62,473 bases of DNA from Rhodoferax sp. (GCF_028715765.1 NZ_JAQURE010000015.1:1-62473); one strand, 5' to 3'; numbered from the stretch's first letter, positions 22,857 through 33,261 are shown. Made by a program: numbers and translations. Notes: a model not told the origin generated them from the letters alone.

Positions 22857-25292
22857 TCAAACACGTTGCCTTGCACCTACTTTTTCTGTCAAGTTCGCCA
22901 GAACAGCAGCTACGGTGGTCTCGATTTGCTGCTCGGTCAAAGCCGTGTCTTCGGCGTTCAAGGTCAAACGCACAGCCATGCTCTTTTCAGCAGCTGTGGC
23001 CACGCTGCTGGCAGTTTCTGATGGTTTGGGGCGATAAATGTCAAACAGCACGGCGTCTTTCAGCAACCCAGCCGTGGGTGCCGAGCGGATGGCTTGCATC
23101 AAAGCGTCATGGGTGATTGACTCATTGACCATGACGGCAATGTCGCGCTCTACAGCTTGAAAACGGGGAACGTTTGAAAATTGAGGGATCTGCCGGCGCA
23201 TGACCACATCCAAGTCAAGCTCAAACAAAACGGGCGTTTGCACCAAGTCGTAGGTTTGACGCCATTTAGGATGCAACTCGCCAACATAACCGATGGCCAC
23301 ACCTTCACAAATGACCTGCGCACAACGACCCGGGTGAAGCGCCGCATGCTGCGCAGGCTTGAACGTCAGGGAAATGGGCGCCATCAAGGCTTCCAAGTCG
23401 CCTTTGACATCAAAGAAGTCAACCGCACGCACCTTGCAACCCCACTCTGGCATGTCCACAGAGCCAGTGGCCAAACCTGACAGGCGCATGGGTTGGTCAA
23501 ACCCTTGCACTGTTGTGTCTGTGTCACTCACAGTGGATGAGCGCAGAAAGACCCGACCAAGTTCAAAAACACGCACACGCTGCGCTTTTCGATCTAGGTT
23601 AAATTTCAAAACTTGGAGCAGCGACCCCAATAATGACGAGCGCATCACGCTCATTTGACTTGCAATTGGGTTGAGCAACCGAATCGGATTGGGGTTGCCA
23701 GCCAGCTCCTGCTCCCAACGCTCTTCAACAAAACTGAAATTGATGGTTTCTTGGTAGCCTAATGCTGCCAGTGCACGCCGCACGGTAAAAGTTGAGCGTT
23801 GGTTTTCTGGCCGGATTTTGGCCGTGATGGGCGCACAGGGCGGGGTTTGCGGCAGATTGTGATAGCCAATCATGCGCGCCACTTCTTCAATCAGATCTTC
23901 TTCAATTTGCAAATCAAAGCGGTAAGACGGTGCCGTCACATGCACCACACCCTCCCCTTCCGTGACCTGAAGCCCCAAACTCACGAGCGCTTTGGCGCAC
24001 TGTGCTTGGGTCAAGGGCAAACCCAAAATTTTGGTGGCTCTGGCCACTCGTAAAGTGACTTGACGGGTAGCAGGCATGGCCACCTTTTGGTCATCTATGG
24101 GGCCGCAAACAGTTTGTGCGTTGCCACAAATCTCAAAAATCAGCTGTGTGATGCGTTCAATGTGCTCCACTGTCAACTCTGGATCAACACCTCGCTCAAA
24201 GCGATGACCGGCATCGGTTGAAAAATTAAAGCGCCTGGAACGCCCTGCAATGGCTTTGGGGAACCAAAACGCCGCTTCCACATAAATGTTTTGTGTGGTG
24301 TTAGACACTGCCGTGGCGTCGCCCCCCATGATGCCAGCCAGAGATTCGACAGCTACCGCGTCTGCAATCACACCCACCTGCTCATCGACCGTGACGGTGT
24401 TGCCGTTGAGCAATTTGATTTGCTCGCCCGCGCGACCCCAACGAACCTCAAGACCGCCTTTGATTTTGTCCAAATCAAAAATATGTGTAGGGCGCCCAAG
24501 CTCAAACATCACGTAGTTTGAAATATCCACCAAAGCCGACACACTGCGCTGTCCACAACGCGCAAGTTTTTCAACCATCCAAGCCGGTGTTTCGGCCTTG
24601 GGGTTGACCCCGCGTATCACACGCCCTGAAAACCGACCGCATAAATCGGGCGCACGCACCTGAACCGGCAGCACTTCGGTGATGGCACACACGGTTTTTG
24701 GAAATTCAAGCTGCTTCAAGGGTGCGTTGCTCAACGCAGACACTTCACGGGCAATGCCATACACACTTAGACAATGCGCCAAATTGGGGGTGAGTTTGAG
24801 TGTGAGCAAGGTGTCATCCAGCTGCAAATGATCACGGATGTTTTGACCCACAGGCGCCGAAGAGGCAAGTTCGAGCAAACCACCGTGCTCTTCTGAGAGT
24901 TGCAGTTCGCGCGCAGAGCACAACATGCCAAAACTTTCCACACCGCGCAACTTGCCCACTTTGATGCCAAAGGGTTTGCCGTCCTCACCGGGGGGCAATT
25001 GCGCCCCCACCAAGGCGCAGGGTACTTTGATCCCTTCCCTGGCGTTGGGTGCACCACACACAATGGTCAAAAGCTCTGCTTGCCCTACATCCACTTGGCA
25101 GACCCGCAACCGATCAGCATTGGGGTGCTGCTGAGTGGCCTTGATTTCACCCACCACAATGTGACTGAACGGGGGTGCCACAGGTTTGAGTTCTTCAACC
25201 TCTAAACCGGCCATGGTCAATGTTTCAGATAACTCAGCGGTACTCAAGGAGGGGTTGCAGAATTCGCGCAACCAAGATTCAGGAAATTGCAT
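22857..25292 (-). CDS. pheT: Phenylalanyl-tRNA synthetase beta subunit
   Basis: An 811-residue subunit of the alpha2-beta2 enzyme that charges tRNA-Phe. The start at 25292 (MQFPESWLREF) is the family start. It has the N-terminal tRNA-binding (EMAP-like) domain with VGEIKATQQHPNADRLRVC, the B3/B4 editing region (FDLDKIKGGLEVRWGR), B5, the catalytic-like core, and the C-terminal anticodon-binding ferredoxin-fold domain (FDIYRPKPSETASSVA). It begins 47 bp after pheS and ends 34 bp before ihfA. Confidence 0.96.
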   Translation of the reverse strand: MQFPESWLREFCNPSLSTAELSETLTMAGLEVEELKPVAPPFSHIVVGEIKATQQHPNADRLRVCQVDVGQAELLTIVCGAPNAREGIKVPCALVGAQLPPGEDGKPFGIKVGKLRGVESFGMLCSARELQLSEEHGGLLELASSAPVGQNIRDHLQLDDTLLTLKLTPNLAHCLSVYGIAREVSALSNAPLKQLEFPKTVCAITEVLPVQVRAPDLCGRFSGRVIRGVNPKAETPAWMVEKLARCGQRSVSALVDISNYVMFELGRPTHIFDLDKIKGGLEVRWGRAGEQIKLLNGNTVTVDEQVGVIADAVAVESLAGIMGGDATAVSNTTQNIYVEAAFWFPKAIAGRSRRFNFSTDAGHRFERGVDPELTVEHIERITQLIFEICGNAQTVCGPIDDQKVAMPATRQVTLRVARATKILGLPLTQAQCAKALVSLGLQVTEGEGVVHVTAPSYRFDLQIEEDLIEEVARMIGYHNLPQTPPCAPITAKIRPENQRSTFTVRRALAALGYQETINFSFVEERWEQELAGNPNPIRLLNPIASQMSVMRSSLLGSLLQVLKFNLDRKAQRVRVFELGRVFLRSSTVSDTDTTVQGFDQPMRLSGLATGSVDMPEWGCKVRAVDFFDVKGDLEALMAPISLTFKPAQHAALHPGRCAQVICEGVAIGYVGELHPKWRQTYDLVQTPVLFELDLDVVMRRQIPQFSNVPRFQAVERDIAVMVNESITHDALMQAIRSAPTAGLLKDAVLFDIYRPKPSETASSVATAAEKSMAVRLTLNAEDTALTEQQIETTVAAVLANLTEKVGARQRV

Positions 25293-25339
25293 AGTCAATC
25301 CAACGGGTTCAGACAAGAAAACAAAGCAAGTGACAGCGC

Positions 25340-26416
25340 TCAGCGAAACTGAGATAAAAAGCGCAGATCACCATCAAAAAACAAGCGTAAATCGTTCACA
25401 CCGTAACGCAACATGGTCAATCGATCAAAACCCATGCCAAAGGCAAATCCAATGTAACGCTCTGGGTCTAGCCCCATGTTGCGGATGACGTTGGGATGAA
25501 CCTGACCGCTTCCAGCCACTTCCAACCAACGCCCAGCCAAGGTTCCACTAGGGAACTGAATGTCAATTTCAGCACTGGGTTCGGTGAATGGGAAAAAGCT
25601 GGGTCTGAAGCGCAGCACCAGGTCTGGGTTTTCAAAAAATGTGCGGCAAAAGTCGGTAAAGACAAATTTCAAGTCTTTGAAACTGATGTTTTCACCCACC
25701 CACAATCCTTCACACTGGTGAAACATGGGGGAATGGGTGGCGTCACTGTCCACGCGGTAAGTCCTGCCTGGCGCAATCACGCGAATTTCAGGCATGGCAC
25801 CAGAAAACAAACCTTGGTTTGCCTGTGCGGGGTCAACCGCAGCACGGTGCTTCTTCACATGCTGCACAGCATGCCGAATTTGCATGGGACTGGTGTGTGT
25901 GCGCAAAAGGTTGGGGGCATGCGCTGAGCCACCTTCCACATAAAAAGTGTCGTGCATTGAGCGCGCGGGATGATCTTCAGGGGTGTTGAGCGCGGTGAAA
26001 TTGAACCAGTCGGATTCAATTTCAGGCCCCTGTGCCACCTCAAAACCCATCGAGCCAAAAATCGACTCAATGCGCTCCAGCGTCAACGACACCGGGTGCA
26101 ATCCACCGCTACCACGCTGACGGCCCGGAAGGGTCACATCAAGCGCTTCAGCTTGCAGCTGCGCTTGCAATTCTTGATCAGCCAAAGCTTGTCGGCGTGC
26201 ATTGAGCGCGACTTCAATGCCCTGTTTGGCTACATTGATGGCAGCACCGCGCGTTTTCTTTTCCTCTACCGGCAAGGCAGCCAGCCCTTTCATCAGTTCG
26301 GTGATGCGGCCAGACTTACCCAAAAACAAAGCTTTGCTGTTTTCTAGTTCCGCCGGCGTAAGTGCCTTTTCAAAGGCCAAGCGAGCCATCTCGATGATAG
26401 AAGACAAATCGTTCAT
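25340..26416 (-). CDS. pheS: Phenylalanyl-tRNA synthetase alpha subunit
   Basis: A 358-residue class II synthetase subunit that forms the catalytic site. It has an N-terminal coiled coil and the class II motifs: motif 2 [17 protein letters not shown] and motif 3 [15 protein letters not shown] (written here as separate short parts [10 protein letters not shown] and LTMLRYG). The gene lies 105 bp downstream of rplT, separated by a strong hairpin with a T-run, so its expression is probably set by termination or attenuation at that site. Confidence 0.96.
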   Translation of the reverse strand: MNDLSSIIEMARLAFEKALTPAELENSKALFLGKSGRITELMKGLAALPVEEKKTRGAAINVAKQGIEVALNARRQALADQELQAQLQAEALDVTLPGRQRGSGGLHPVSLTLERIESIFGSMGFEVAQGPEIESDWFNFTALNTPEDHPARSMHDTFYVEGGSAHAPNLLRTHTSPMQIRHAVQHVKKHRAAVDPAQANQGLFSGAMPEIRVIAPGRTYRVDSDATHSPMFHQCEGLWVGENISFKDLKFVFTDFCRTFFENPDLVLRFRPSFFPFTEPSAEIDIQFPSGTLAGRWLEVAGSGQVHPNVIRNMGLDPERYIGFAFGMGFDRLTMLRYGVNDLRLFFDGDLRFLSQFR

Positions 26417-26442
26417 AAAAATTCTTGAAATGATAAATCCAA

Positions 26443-26477
26443 GGAAAAAGGGCTAGGGCTTTTTCAAGCTCTAGCCC
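26443..26477 (-). terminator. Intrinsic terminator/attenuator between rplT and pheS
   Basis: On the minus strand the arms GGGCTAGAGCTT (26466-26477) and AAGCCCTAGCCC (26450-26461) pair with one mismatch around a GAAA loop, followed by TTTTT. The 5' arm is part of a dispersed repeat copy. It lies 27 bp upstream of the pheS start, where E. coli has the pheST attenuator. Confidence 0.75.
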
Positions 26478-26504
26478 TTATAAATAGTGCGTAAGTAGCT
26501 ATTT
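26466..26504 (-). repeat. Dispersed ~45-bp repeat, copy 5
   Basis: On the minus strand it reads AATAGCTACTTACGCACTAT, then TTATAAGGGCTAGAGCTT. It occupies the rplT-pheS gap, and its GGGCTAGAGCTT end forms one arm of the pheS-proximal terminator. Confidence 0.7.
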
Positions 26505-26521
26505 ATAATATAGCAAAAAAC

Positions 26522-26881
26522 TCAAGCAGCCAGCTTGGCCTTGACCTGTGCCACGATGCCTGCAAATGCAGACATGTCATGAATAGCAATATCGCTCAAA
26601 ACCTTGCGGTCAATCTCGATGCATGCTTTTTTCAAGCCGTTGGCAAACTGACTGTAAGTCATGCCGCATTGACGAGCAGCAGCATTGATACGGGCAATCC
26701 ACAACTGACGGAACACACGTTTCTTTGTACGACGATCGCGGTAGGCGTATTGCCCAGCTTTCATGACCGCTTCTTTAGCGACCCGGAAAACATTACCACG
26801 ACGACCACGGAAACCTTTTGCAAGGGCTAGAACTTTTTTGTGGCGGGCGCGAGCCGTTACACCACGTTTGACGCGAGGCAT
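26522..26881 (-). CDS. rplT: 50S ribosomal protein L20
   Basis: A 119-residue basic protein starting [18 protein letters not shown], with the conserved [20 protein letters not shown] and [12 protein letters not shown] segments. It binds 23S rRNA early in assembly and in many bacteria represses its own operon. It follows rpmI by 25 bp in the standard infC-rpmI-rplT order. Confidence 0.98.
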   Translation of the reverse strand: MPRVKRGVTARARHKKVLALAKGFRGRRGNVFRVAKEAVMKAGQYAYRDRRTKKRVFRQLWIARINAAARQCGMTYSQFANGLKKACIEIDRKVLSDIAIHDMSAFAGIVAQVKAKLAA

Positions 26882-26906
26882 TGTGTTACTCCTTGTTCGT
26901 CGTTAA

Positions 26907-27110
26907 TCAGAGACCACGGCAGGGCAACATTTGTGCCATGCGTCCCATATCGGTCTCATGAACAGCAGTTGCTCCACGCAAATGGCGTTTATTTTTGGTG
27001 GTCTTCTTGGTCAAAATGTGACGTTTGAAGGCTTGGCCGCGTTTAACGGTACCACCTGGACGGACGCGGAAGCGTTTCTTTGCCGCGCTTTTGGTCTTCA
27101 TTTTGGGCAT
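26907..27110 (-). CDS. rpmI: 50S ribosomal protein L35
   Basis: A 67-residue protein from ATG at 27110 ([16 protein letters not shown]), the universal L35 start, with [17 protein letters not shown] and a basic C-terminus. The longer frame reaching 27227 has no family support. The gap to infC holds a GGCTCAG/CTGAGCC hairpin. In enterobacteria the corresponding leader is the site of L20 translational control; whether this applies here is not shown. Confidence 0.97.
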   Translation of the reverse strand: MPKMKTKSAAKKRFRVRPGGTVKRGQAFKRHILTKKTTKNKRHLRGATAVHETDMGRMAQMLPCRGL

Positions 27111-27252
27111 CTTCATGCTCCTTTTCATTGTGCTCGTGAGGCGTCTGCAAACACATTGCAGCCTTGATGGCCCCGAGCCACTTGGTACAGCAGGTTTCAC
27201 CCCGCTGTGGATTGGGAAGCAACACACGTGTCATTTCCCAAAACTCGAATCA

Positions 27253-27271
27253 GGCTCAGGGTGTCTGAGCC
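27253..27271 (-). promoter_or_regulatory. Hairpin between infC and rpmI
   Basis: A perfect 7-bp stem, GGCTCAG (27253-27259) and CTGAGCC (27265-27271), with a 5-nt loop and no T-run. It lies 10 bp before the infC stop codon's far side, in the infC-rpmI gap. It may stabilise or process the mRNA, or take part in L20 control. Confidence 0.45.
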
Positions 27272-27280
27272 GATTTAACT

Positions 27281-27874
27281 TTATGCGGTAACCGCACTGT
27301 CTGCCGAAGCAGATTTGACTGGCGCTGGTTTCTTTCGGCCTGGTGCAATCATCATGATCATCTGACGACCTTCGAGCTTAGGAAACTGCTCAACCACAAT
27401 CAAATCAGCCAGTTCATCACGAATGCGATTCAGCAGCGCCATACCCAAGTCTTGGTGGGTAATTTCGCGACCGCGAAACCGCAGCGTGATTTTGCATTTA
27501 TCACCCTCAGACAAAAAGCGCTTGATGTTGCGCATTTTGATGTTGTAGTCACCATCATCGGTACCAGGACGAAATTTAATTTCTTTGATTTCGATGACCG
27601 TTTGCTTGGCTTTGGCTTCAGCGGCCTTTTTTTGCTCTTGGTACTTGAATTTGCTGTAATCCATCAAACGACAAACTGGTGGCGTGGCGGTTGCCGCAAT
27701 TTCCACCAAATCGACATCCAACTCACCCGCCATGCGCAGCGCTTCAGTCAAACTGACCACACCGAGGGGTTCATTTTCCACACCTGAGAGGCGAACCTCT
27801 GGCACCATGATTTCCCGATTCAATCGGTGTTTGCGTTCTTCGCGTTGACGGCGATCACGAAATTCGGTAGCGAT
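27281..27874 (-). CDS. infC: Translation initiation factor IF-3 (ATC start codon)
   Basis: A 197-residue factor that binds the 30S subunit and checks start codons. The family N-terminus ([21 protein letters not shown]) is encoded directly upstream of the first ATG/TTG candidates, and the only start in reach is ATC at 27874-27872, preceded by AAGGA at proper spacing. Rare AUU/AUC starts are known for infC and let IF-3 repress its own synthesis. Both domains are complete, including the linker ([20 protein letters not shown]) and the C-terminal [14 protein letters not shown]. It lies 79 bp after thrS. Confidence 0.95.
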   Translation of the reverse strand: MATEFRDRRQREERKHRLNREIMVPEVRLSGVENEPLGVVSLTEALRMAGELDVDLVEIAATATPPVCRLMDYSKFKYQEQKKAAEAKAKQTVIEIKEIKFRPGTDDGDYNIKMRNIKRFLSEGDKCKITLRFRGREITHQDLGMALLNRIRDELADLIVVEQFPKLEGRQMIMMIAPGRKKPAPVKSASADSAVTA

Positions 27875-27953
27875 GACTTAATCCTTCACAAAATTTGCCA
27901 CATTCAAGTGGCTTCACTGCACAAAGCAACGCATGGTGAGAAATGTCGAAGAA

Positions 27954-29867
27954 TCAAATGTTTGATTTTTTGGAAACATCAACCAACAATCTTTGAACAA
28001 AATCGTCAACTGACATCACTCCAAGGTCTTGACCACCCCGGGCGCGCACTGCAACAGCACCAGATGCCATTTCTTTGTCGCCAATCACGACCAAGTAAGG
28101 CACTTTCTGCATGGAATGCTCTCTTATTTTATACGTGATTTTCTCGTTTCTAAGGTCTAACTCAACCCTAAAGCCTTGATTTTGCAGCGTATTGGCGACG
28201 TTTTTGGCATATTCCACTTGTGCATCAGTGATGTTGAGCACTTTCACTTGCACCGGCGCCAGCCAACTCGGCAGTGCGCCTGCGGTTTCTTCAATCAAAA
28301 TCCCGATAAAGCGCTCCAAACTTCCCACAATGGCGCGGTGCAACATCAGGGGGCGATGACGGGCGCCATCTTCGCCCACGTATTCCGCTTCCAAGCGCTC
28401 TGGCAGGTTGGGGTCGACTTGAATGGTGCCGCATTGCCATGGCCGGCCAATGGCATCTTTCAAGGTGTACTCGATTTTGGGGCCGTAAAAAGCACCTTCT
28501 CCGGGCAAATATTCAAAATCGCAGCCTGATGCGCGCAAGCCTTCAGCCAGCGCGTGTTCTGCCCTGTCCCAACTCTCTTCAGAACCAATGCGCTTTTCTG
28601 GCCGCGTTGACAATTTGTAAATGATCTTGGTGAAGCCAAAATCTTGATAAACCTTTTGCAGCAAGGTGGTAAATGCCACCACCTCGGATTGAATTTGATC
28701 TTCAGTACAAAAAATATGACCATCGTCTTGCGTGAAAGCACGCACCCGCATGATGCCGTGTAAACCGCCTGTGGGTTCATTGCGGTGGCATTGCCCAAAC
28801 TCGCCTAGACGCAGCGGCAAATCACGGTAGCTTTTGATGCCCTGCTTAAAAATCAGAATGTGACCAGGGCAGTTCATCGGTTTCAACGCGTATTCACGTT
28901 TCTCACTCTCGGTGGTAAACATGTTTTCACGGTATTTGTCCCAGTGGCCCGTTTTTTCCCAAAGCCCTTTGTCCAGAATTTGGGGGCCTTTGACTTCCTG
29001 GTAGCCGTTGTCGCGGTAGACCTGGCGCATGTACTGCTCAACTTGCTGCCACAAGGTCCAGCCCTTGGGGTGCCAAAACACCGTGCCAGGCGAAAATTCA
29101 TCAATGTGAAACAGGTCCAGTTCGCGCCCCAGCTTGCGGTGGTCGCGCTTTTCAGCTTCTTCCAGCATGGTCAAATGCTGCTGCAATTCGTCTTTGGTGG
29201 CCCAGGCTGTGCCGTAAATGCGTTGCAGCATTTCATTTTTATGGTCGCCACGCCAATAAGCACCGGCGAGTTTCATCAGCTTGAAATGCTTGAGCTTGCC
29301 AGTGCTGGGCACGTGTGGGCCACGACACAAATCTTCAAACGCGCCTTCGCGGTACAGGCTGACATCTTCGCCCGCAGGAATGCTACCAATGATCTCGGCC
29401 TTGTAATGCTCGCCAAGCCCTTTGAAATACGCCACAGCTTCATCACGCGGCAACACACGGCGCACCACGGGTTCGTCAAGTGCCGCAAGTGCTGCCATTT
29501 TTTTCTCAATGGTCGCCAAGTCGTCCAGGGTGAAGGGGCGCTTGAAGGAAAAGTCGTAGAAAAAACCGTGCTCAATCACCGGGCCGATGGTGACTTGCGC
29601 CTCGGGAAAAAGTGACTTCACCGCATAGGCCAACAAGTGCGCCGTCGAGTGACGAATGACTTCAAGCCCATCGGCATCTTTGGCGGTGATGATGGCTACC
29701 GAGGCATCTTTGTCAATCACAAAGCTGGTATCCACCACTTTGCCGTCCACCTTGCCAGCCAATGCAGCCTTGGCCAAACCTGCACCAATGGACAGAGCCA
29801 CCTCTGCCACCGTGACGGAATGGGCATAGTCACGCTGCGAGCCATCTGGAAGAGTGATTTGAACCAT
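27954..29867 (-). CDS. thrS: Threonyl-tRNA synthetase
   Basis: A 637-residue class II synthetase. From ATG at 29867 it has the TGS domain ([14 protein letters not shown]), the editing domain with [11 protein letters not shown], the catalytic core with [14 protein letters not shown] and motif 3, and the C-terminal anticodon-binding domain ([20 protein letters not shown]). It charges tRNA-Thr and clears mis-charged serine. It heads the translation cluster on the minus strand. A strong intrinsic terminator sits 37 bp upstream of its start with no gene in front of it, which suggests attenuation of a leader transcript. Confidence 0.96.
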   Translation of the reverse strand: MVQITLPDGSQRDYAHSVTVAEVALSIGAGLAKAALAGKVDGKVVDTSFVIDKDASVAIITAKDADGLEVIRHSTAHLLAYAVKSLFPEAQVTIGPVIEHGFFYDFSFKRPFTLDDLATIEKKMAALAALDEPVVRRVLPRDEAVAYFKGLGEHYKAEIIGSIPAGEDVSLYREGAFEDLCRGPHVPSTGKLKHFKLMKLAGAYWRGDHKNEMLQRIYGTAWATKDELQQHLTMLEEAEKRDHRKLGRELDLFHIDEFSPGTVFWHPKGWTLWQQVEQYMRQVYRDNGYQEVKGPQILDKGLWEKTGHWDKYRENMFTTESEKREYALKPMNCPGHILIFKQGIKSYRDLPLRLGEFGQCHRNEPTGGLHGIMRVRAFTQDDGHIFCTEDQIQSEVVAFTTLLQKVYQDFGFTKIIYKLSTRPEKRIGSEESWDRAEHALAEGLRASGCDFEYLPGEGAFYGPKIEYTLKDAIGRPWQCGTIQVDPNLPERLEAEYVGEDGARHRPLMLHRAIVGSLERFIGILIEETAGALPSWLAPVQVKVLNITDAQVEYAKNVANTLQNQGFRVELDLRNEKITYKIREHSMQKVPYLVVIGDKEMASGAVAVRARGGQDLGVMSVDDFVQRLLVDVSKKSNI

Positions 29868-29898
29868 GGTTTCTCTCAAAAATAAAACGCGTTTGAAA

Positions 29899-29924
29899 AC
29901 AAAAAGCGCGGAACATGCCGCGCT
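29899..29924 (-). terminator. Intrinsic terminator in the thrS leader
   Basis: On the minus strand AGCGCGG (29918-29924 complement) pairs with CCGCGCT across CATGTT and is followed by TTTTGTTTT. It lies about 37 bp upstream of the thrS ATG and 187 bp after the aceA terminator, with no minus-strand gene between. Confidence 0.7.
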
Positions 29925-29939
29925 TGAACTATGAAAAAA

Positions 29940-29979
29940 GTAGCTGCTTACGCAATATCAACGGCTTCTAGAAGCGCAA
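29940..29979 (+). repeat. Dispersed ~45-bp repeat, copy 6
   Basis: It reads GTAGCTGCTTACGCAATATC, then AACGGCTTCTAGAAGCGC. It lies in the aceA-thrS gap beside the thrS-leader terminator. Confidence 0.6.
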
Positions 29980-30110
29980 TGAGTCATGTCAATTGTCATC
30001 ATCACTCAAAACACCATCACATGACAACTAATCTTGGACATCATCAACAAGCCGATATTTTGAGTTTAACCGACCCGTTTACACCCCACTCACATGCGCC
30101 ACCAACATGC

Positions 30111-30145
30111 AAAAGGGCTGGCGCCTCTTGCGAGAGTGCCAGCCC
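30111..30145 (-). terminator. Intrinsic terminator of aceA
   Basis: On the minus strand GGGCTGGC (30138-30145 complement) pairs with GCCAGCCC (30115-30122 complement) across a 15-nt loop, followed by TTTTGC. It lies about 20 bp after the aceA stop. Confidence 0.75.
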
Positions 30146-30163
30146 TGATCATCTCAAAACAGG

Positions 30164-31483
30164 TCAGTGGAACTGTTCTTCTTCGGTGGAGCCGGTCAAG
30201 GCGGTTACGCTGGATTTGCCACCTTGGATCACGGTGGTCACTTCGTCAAAGTAGCCGGTGCCCACTTCTTGTTGGTGTGACACAAAGGTGTAACCACGGT
30301 CACGCGCAGCGAATTCAGGCTCTTGCACGCGCTCCACATAGGCCGACATGCCGCGTTTGACGTAGTCTTGAGCCAAGTCAAACATGTTGTACCACATGGA
30401 GTGGATACCAGCCAAGGTGATGAACTGGTACTTGTAACCCATGGCACCGAGCTCTTTCTGGAACTTGGCAATGGTGGCATCGTCCAGGTTTTTCTTCCAG
30501 TTGAAGGATGGGCTGCAGTTGTAGGCCAGCAATTTGCCAGGGTGTTTGGCGCGCACAGCTTCGGCGAACTTGCGGGCAAATTCAAGGTCAGGGGTACCGG
30601 TTTCGCACCACACCAAGTCAGCGTAGTCAGCATAGGCCACGGCGCGGCTGATGGCTTGATCCAAGCCCTTGCGTGATTTGTAGAAGCCTTCTGCCGTGCG
30701 TTCTCCGGTCAGGAAAGGTTTGTCATTGGCATCGTAGTCGCTGGTCAACAGATCCGCAGCTTCGGCATCAGTACGGGCAATCACCAGTGTCGGCACGCCA
30801 CACACGTCGGCAGCCATGCGAGCGGCCACCAGCTTTTGAATGGCTTCAGCGGTTGGCACCAACACTTTGCCACCCATGTGACCGCATTTCTTGACAGATG
30901 CCAACTGGTCTTCCCAGTGCACGCCTGCAGCACCGGCCTTGATCATGTTTTTCATCAATTCAAAACCGTTCAAGACACCACCAAAGCCCGCTTCAGCGTC
31001 AGCCACGATGGGTGCAAAGTTGTCGATGTAACCTTTGTCGCCCGCGTCAATGCCCTTGGAATGCTGAATTTCGTCGGCACGGCGGAAGGTGTTGTTGATG
31101 CGTTCGACAACGGTTGGCACTGAGCTGACGGCATACAGCGATTGGTCAGGGTACATGGCCATCGAGGTGTTGTTGTCTGCAGCCACTTGCCAGCCTGACA
31201 AGTAAATGGCTTTGACACCGGCTTTGACTTGTTGCATGGCTTGACCACCGGTCAGCGCGCCCAGGCAGTTGACATAGTCTTCAGTGTGCAGCAAGTTCCA
31301 CAGCTTTTCTGCGCCACGACGAGCCAAAGTGTGCTCAATGGGGAAAGAGCCGCGCAAACGCACCACGTCTGCAGCGCTGTAACCGCGTTTGATACCCTTC
31401 CAACGTGGGTTGGTCGCCCAGTCTTTTTCCAAGGCGGCAATTTGCTGCTCGCGGGTCAAGGTTTCGGTGGTGTATGAAGGCAT
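30164..31483 (-). CDS. aceA: Isocitrate lyase
   Basis: A 439-residue enzyme that splits isocitrate to glyoxylate and succinate, the first step of the glyoxylate shunt. The catalytic loop motif [10 protein letters not shown] and the metal-binding DAEAGFGG segment are present, and it starts [16 protein letters not shown] as in related betaproteobacteria. No malate synthase gene is adjacent. The 290-bp AT-rich upstream region carries two copies of a 14-bp palindrome (GTCTTATAGAAGAC and GTCTTATACAAGAC), 76-119 bp before the start, which are good candidate operators. Confidence 0.97.
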   Translation of the reverse strand: MPSYTTETLTREQQIAALEKDWATNPRWKGIKRGYSAADVVRLRGSFPIEHTLARRGAEKLWNLLHTEDYVNCLGALTGGQAMQQVKAGVKAIYLSGWQVAADNNTSMAMYPDQSLYAVSSVPTVVERINNTFRRADEIQHSKGIDAGDKGYIDNFAPIVADAEAGFGGVLNGFELMKNMIKAGAAGVHWEDQLASVKKCGHMGGKVLVPTAEAIQKLVAARMAADVCGVPTLVIARTDAEAADLLTSDYDANDKPFLTGERTAEGFYKSRKGLDQAISRAVAYADYADLVWCETGTPDLEFARKFAEAVRAKHPGKLLAYNCSPSFNWKKNLDDATIAKFQKELGAMGYKYQFITLAGIHSMWYNMFDLAQDYVKRGMSAYVERVQEPEFAARDRGYTFVSHQQEVGTGYFDEVTTVIQGGKSSVTALTGSTEEEQFH

Positions 31484-31773
31484 GAGATCACTCCTGAGTT
31501 GATGAAAAGGTGGGCTTGAAAAGCTTGTGTGCTTTGCTTGCCATGGCTCATATTTTAAGTCTTATAGAAGACTAAAGCCTGATCTTATGTCTTATACAAG
31601 ACTATTTTTTTATACCTATAAATCAACAAGTTAGAAACAACTTATCTCTATGTGAAACTTTATTTCTTGAAATGGCAAGCAAAACACCTTTGTTGATCTC
31701 ACTAAATCTCACAATATAAAAATGAAATTTTGCATAGCGAAATCAAAAAAGCAGCAAAGGGACGCAACACAGC
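31484..31773. other. AT-rich aceA upstream region
   Basis: 290 bp between the aceA start and the puuC stop. It is markedly AT-rich from 31604 and contains AAGTT/AACTT inverted repeats in addition to the two operator-like palindromes. I see no gene in it. Confidence 0.5.
31559..31602. promoter_or_regulatory. Tandem operator-like palindromes upstream of aceA
   Basis: GTCTTATAGAAGAC (31559-31572) and GTCTTATACAAGAC (31589-31602) are 5-bp inverted repeats with 4-bp spacers, exactly 30 bp apart (about three helical turns). The second, with its flank (TCTTATGTCTTATACAAGAC), recurs unchanged upstream of the DUF3579 gene. The regulator is unknown; a GntR-type or similar dimer would fit. Confidence 0.6.
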
Positions 31774-33243
31774 TCACACCGGGCTGTCAATGCGGATCCA
31801 GGTGGTTTTTGTTTCGGTGTACTTGTCAAACGCGTGCAGCGATTTGTCACGCCCCACACCGCTTTGCTTGTAGCCACCAAACGGCACGGTGATGTCGTCC
31901 TCGTCGTACTGGTTCACATGCACTGTGCCAGCGCGCAAGGCACGCGCCACCCCATGGGCCTTGTTGATGTCACGCGTCCAGACCGCGGCTTGCAAGCCGT
32001 AAACGCTTTGATTGGCGGCCTTCACCACATCTGCGGTATCGGTAAAGCTCAGCACCGAGAGTACCGGGCCAAAGATTTCTTCGCGCGCAATGGTCATGTC
32101 TGCCGTCACACCCGCAAACAGTGTGGGTTGCACGTAGCAGCCACCAGCGACTGGCATCACTCGCTGCCCCCCGGCCAACAGGCTGGCACCTTCGGACTGC
32201 CCCAGACCGATGTAACGCATGACATTGTTCAACTGCGTCTCGTCCACGATGGCACCCATCACCGTGGCAGCATCCAAAGGGTTGCCTGGTGCGTAGCTGG
32301 GCATCAAGGCCACGGCACGCTCCAAAAATGCCTCACGAATTGAGGCCTCGACAAACAGCCGAGAAGGTGCGTTGCAACTCTCACCCTGGTTAAAAAAGAT
32401 GCTACCCACCGAGGCGGCCACCGCTTTGTCCAGGTCGGGGCAATCGGCAAACACAATGTTGGGGGACTTGCCTCCCAACTCAGTCCAGGCACGCTTTAAA
32501 TTGCTTTGCCCGGCCATCACATGGATTTGCTTGCCCACACGGGTAGAGCCTGTGAAGGCAATGCAATCCACATCCATGTGCAAGGCCAACGGGCTGCCTG
32601 CTTCAGGACCAAAACCGGGCACCACGTTGAACACACCGGGCGGCAAACCAGCTTCTAGCGCCAGCTCAGCCAAACGCAGCGCCGTCAAGGGTGATTTTTC
32701 GCTGGGCTTCAGCACCACCGAATTGCCAGCCGCCAAGGCTGGGGCAATCTTCCAGGCGGCCATGATCATCGGGTAATTCCAGGGCACGATGACACCCACC
32801 ACCCCCATGGGCTCGCGCGTAATCAACGCCAAGGCGGTGGCTGCTGTGGGGGCAATTTCGTCATAGATTTTGTCCACGGCCTCGCCGTACCAGCGCAAAC
32901 AATTGGCTGCACTGTTGACATCAACCGCGCGGGAGTACTTGATGGGTTTGCCCATGTCAAGCGTTTCCATCAAGGCCAATTCATCGGCGTGCGCCAACAG
33001 TTGGTCGGCAAACTTGATCATCACCCGCTTGCGTGCTGCAGGTGCCATGCCTGACCAGCGACGGTCTTCAAACGCAGTGCGCGCTGCCGCCACAGCGGCA
33101 TCCACATCGGCTTGCGCACCACGTGACACCTGAGCCAGCAGCCGGCCATCCACAGGAGAAATACAGTCAAATGTAAGACCCGTTTGCGCCGATACACGCA
33201 GGCCGTTGATCACCGCACGACCGTCATAAATTGAATTTGACAT
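31774..33243 (-). CDS. puuC: Aldehyde dehydrogenase, probable gamma-glutamyl-gamma-aminobutyraldehyde dehydrogenase
   Basis: A 489-residue NAD(P)-dependent aldehyde dehydrogenase. It has the Rossmann motif FTGSTRVGKQIH, ELGGKSPNIVF with the catalytic glutamate, and NQGESCNAPSRL with the catalytic cysteine. It oxidises the aldehyde formed from putrescine or its gamma-glutamyl derivative; that substrate is inferred from its place at the end of a run of putrescine uptake and degradation genes, and from PuuC-like length and start. Its stop is 290 bp from aceA, and a repeat copy separates it from the permease gene upstream. Confidence 0.85.
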   Translation of the reverse strand: MSNSIYDGRAVINGLRVSAQTGLTFDCISPVDGRLLAQVSRGAQADVDAAVAAARTAFEDRRWSGMAPAARKRVMIKFADQLLAHADELALMETLDMGKPIKYSRAVDVNSAANCLRWYGEAVDKIYDEIAPTAATALALITREPMGVVGVIVPWNYPMIMAAWKIAPALAAGNSVVLKPSEKSPLTALRLAELALEAGLPPGVFNVVPGFGPEAGSPLALHMDVDCIAFTGSTRVGKQIHVMAGQSNLKRAWTELGGKSPNIVFADCPDLDKAVAASVGSIFFNQGESCNAPSRLFVEASIREAFLERAVALMPSYAPGNPLDAATVMGAIVDETQLNNVMRYIGLGQSEGASLLAGGQRVMPVAGGCYVQPTLFAGVTADMTIAREEIFGPVLSVLSFTDTADVVKAANQSVYGLQAAVWTRDINKAHGVARALRAGTVHVNQYDEDDITVPFGGYKQSGVGRDKSLHAFDKYTETKTTWIRIDSPV

Positions 33244-33261
33244 GGTAAATTACTTAAAAAA

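Noticed and set aside
29931..30254. Plus-strand frame with many histidine codons (NCHHHSKHHH), like a his-operon leader peptide
   Set aside because: No histidine gene lies downstream on that strand; aceA is on the opposite strand and the frame runs antisense into it. The repeated CAT is better explained by simple sequence.
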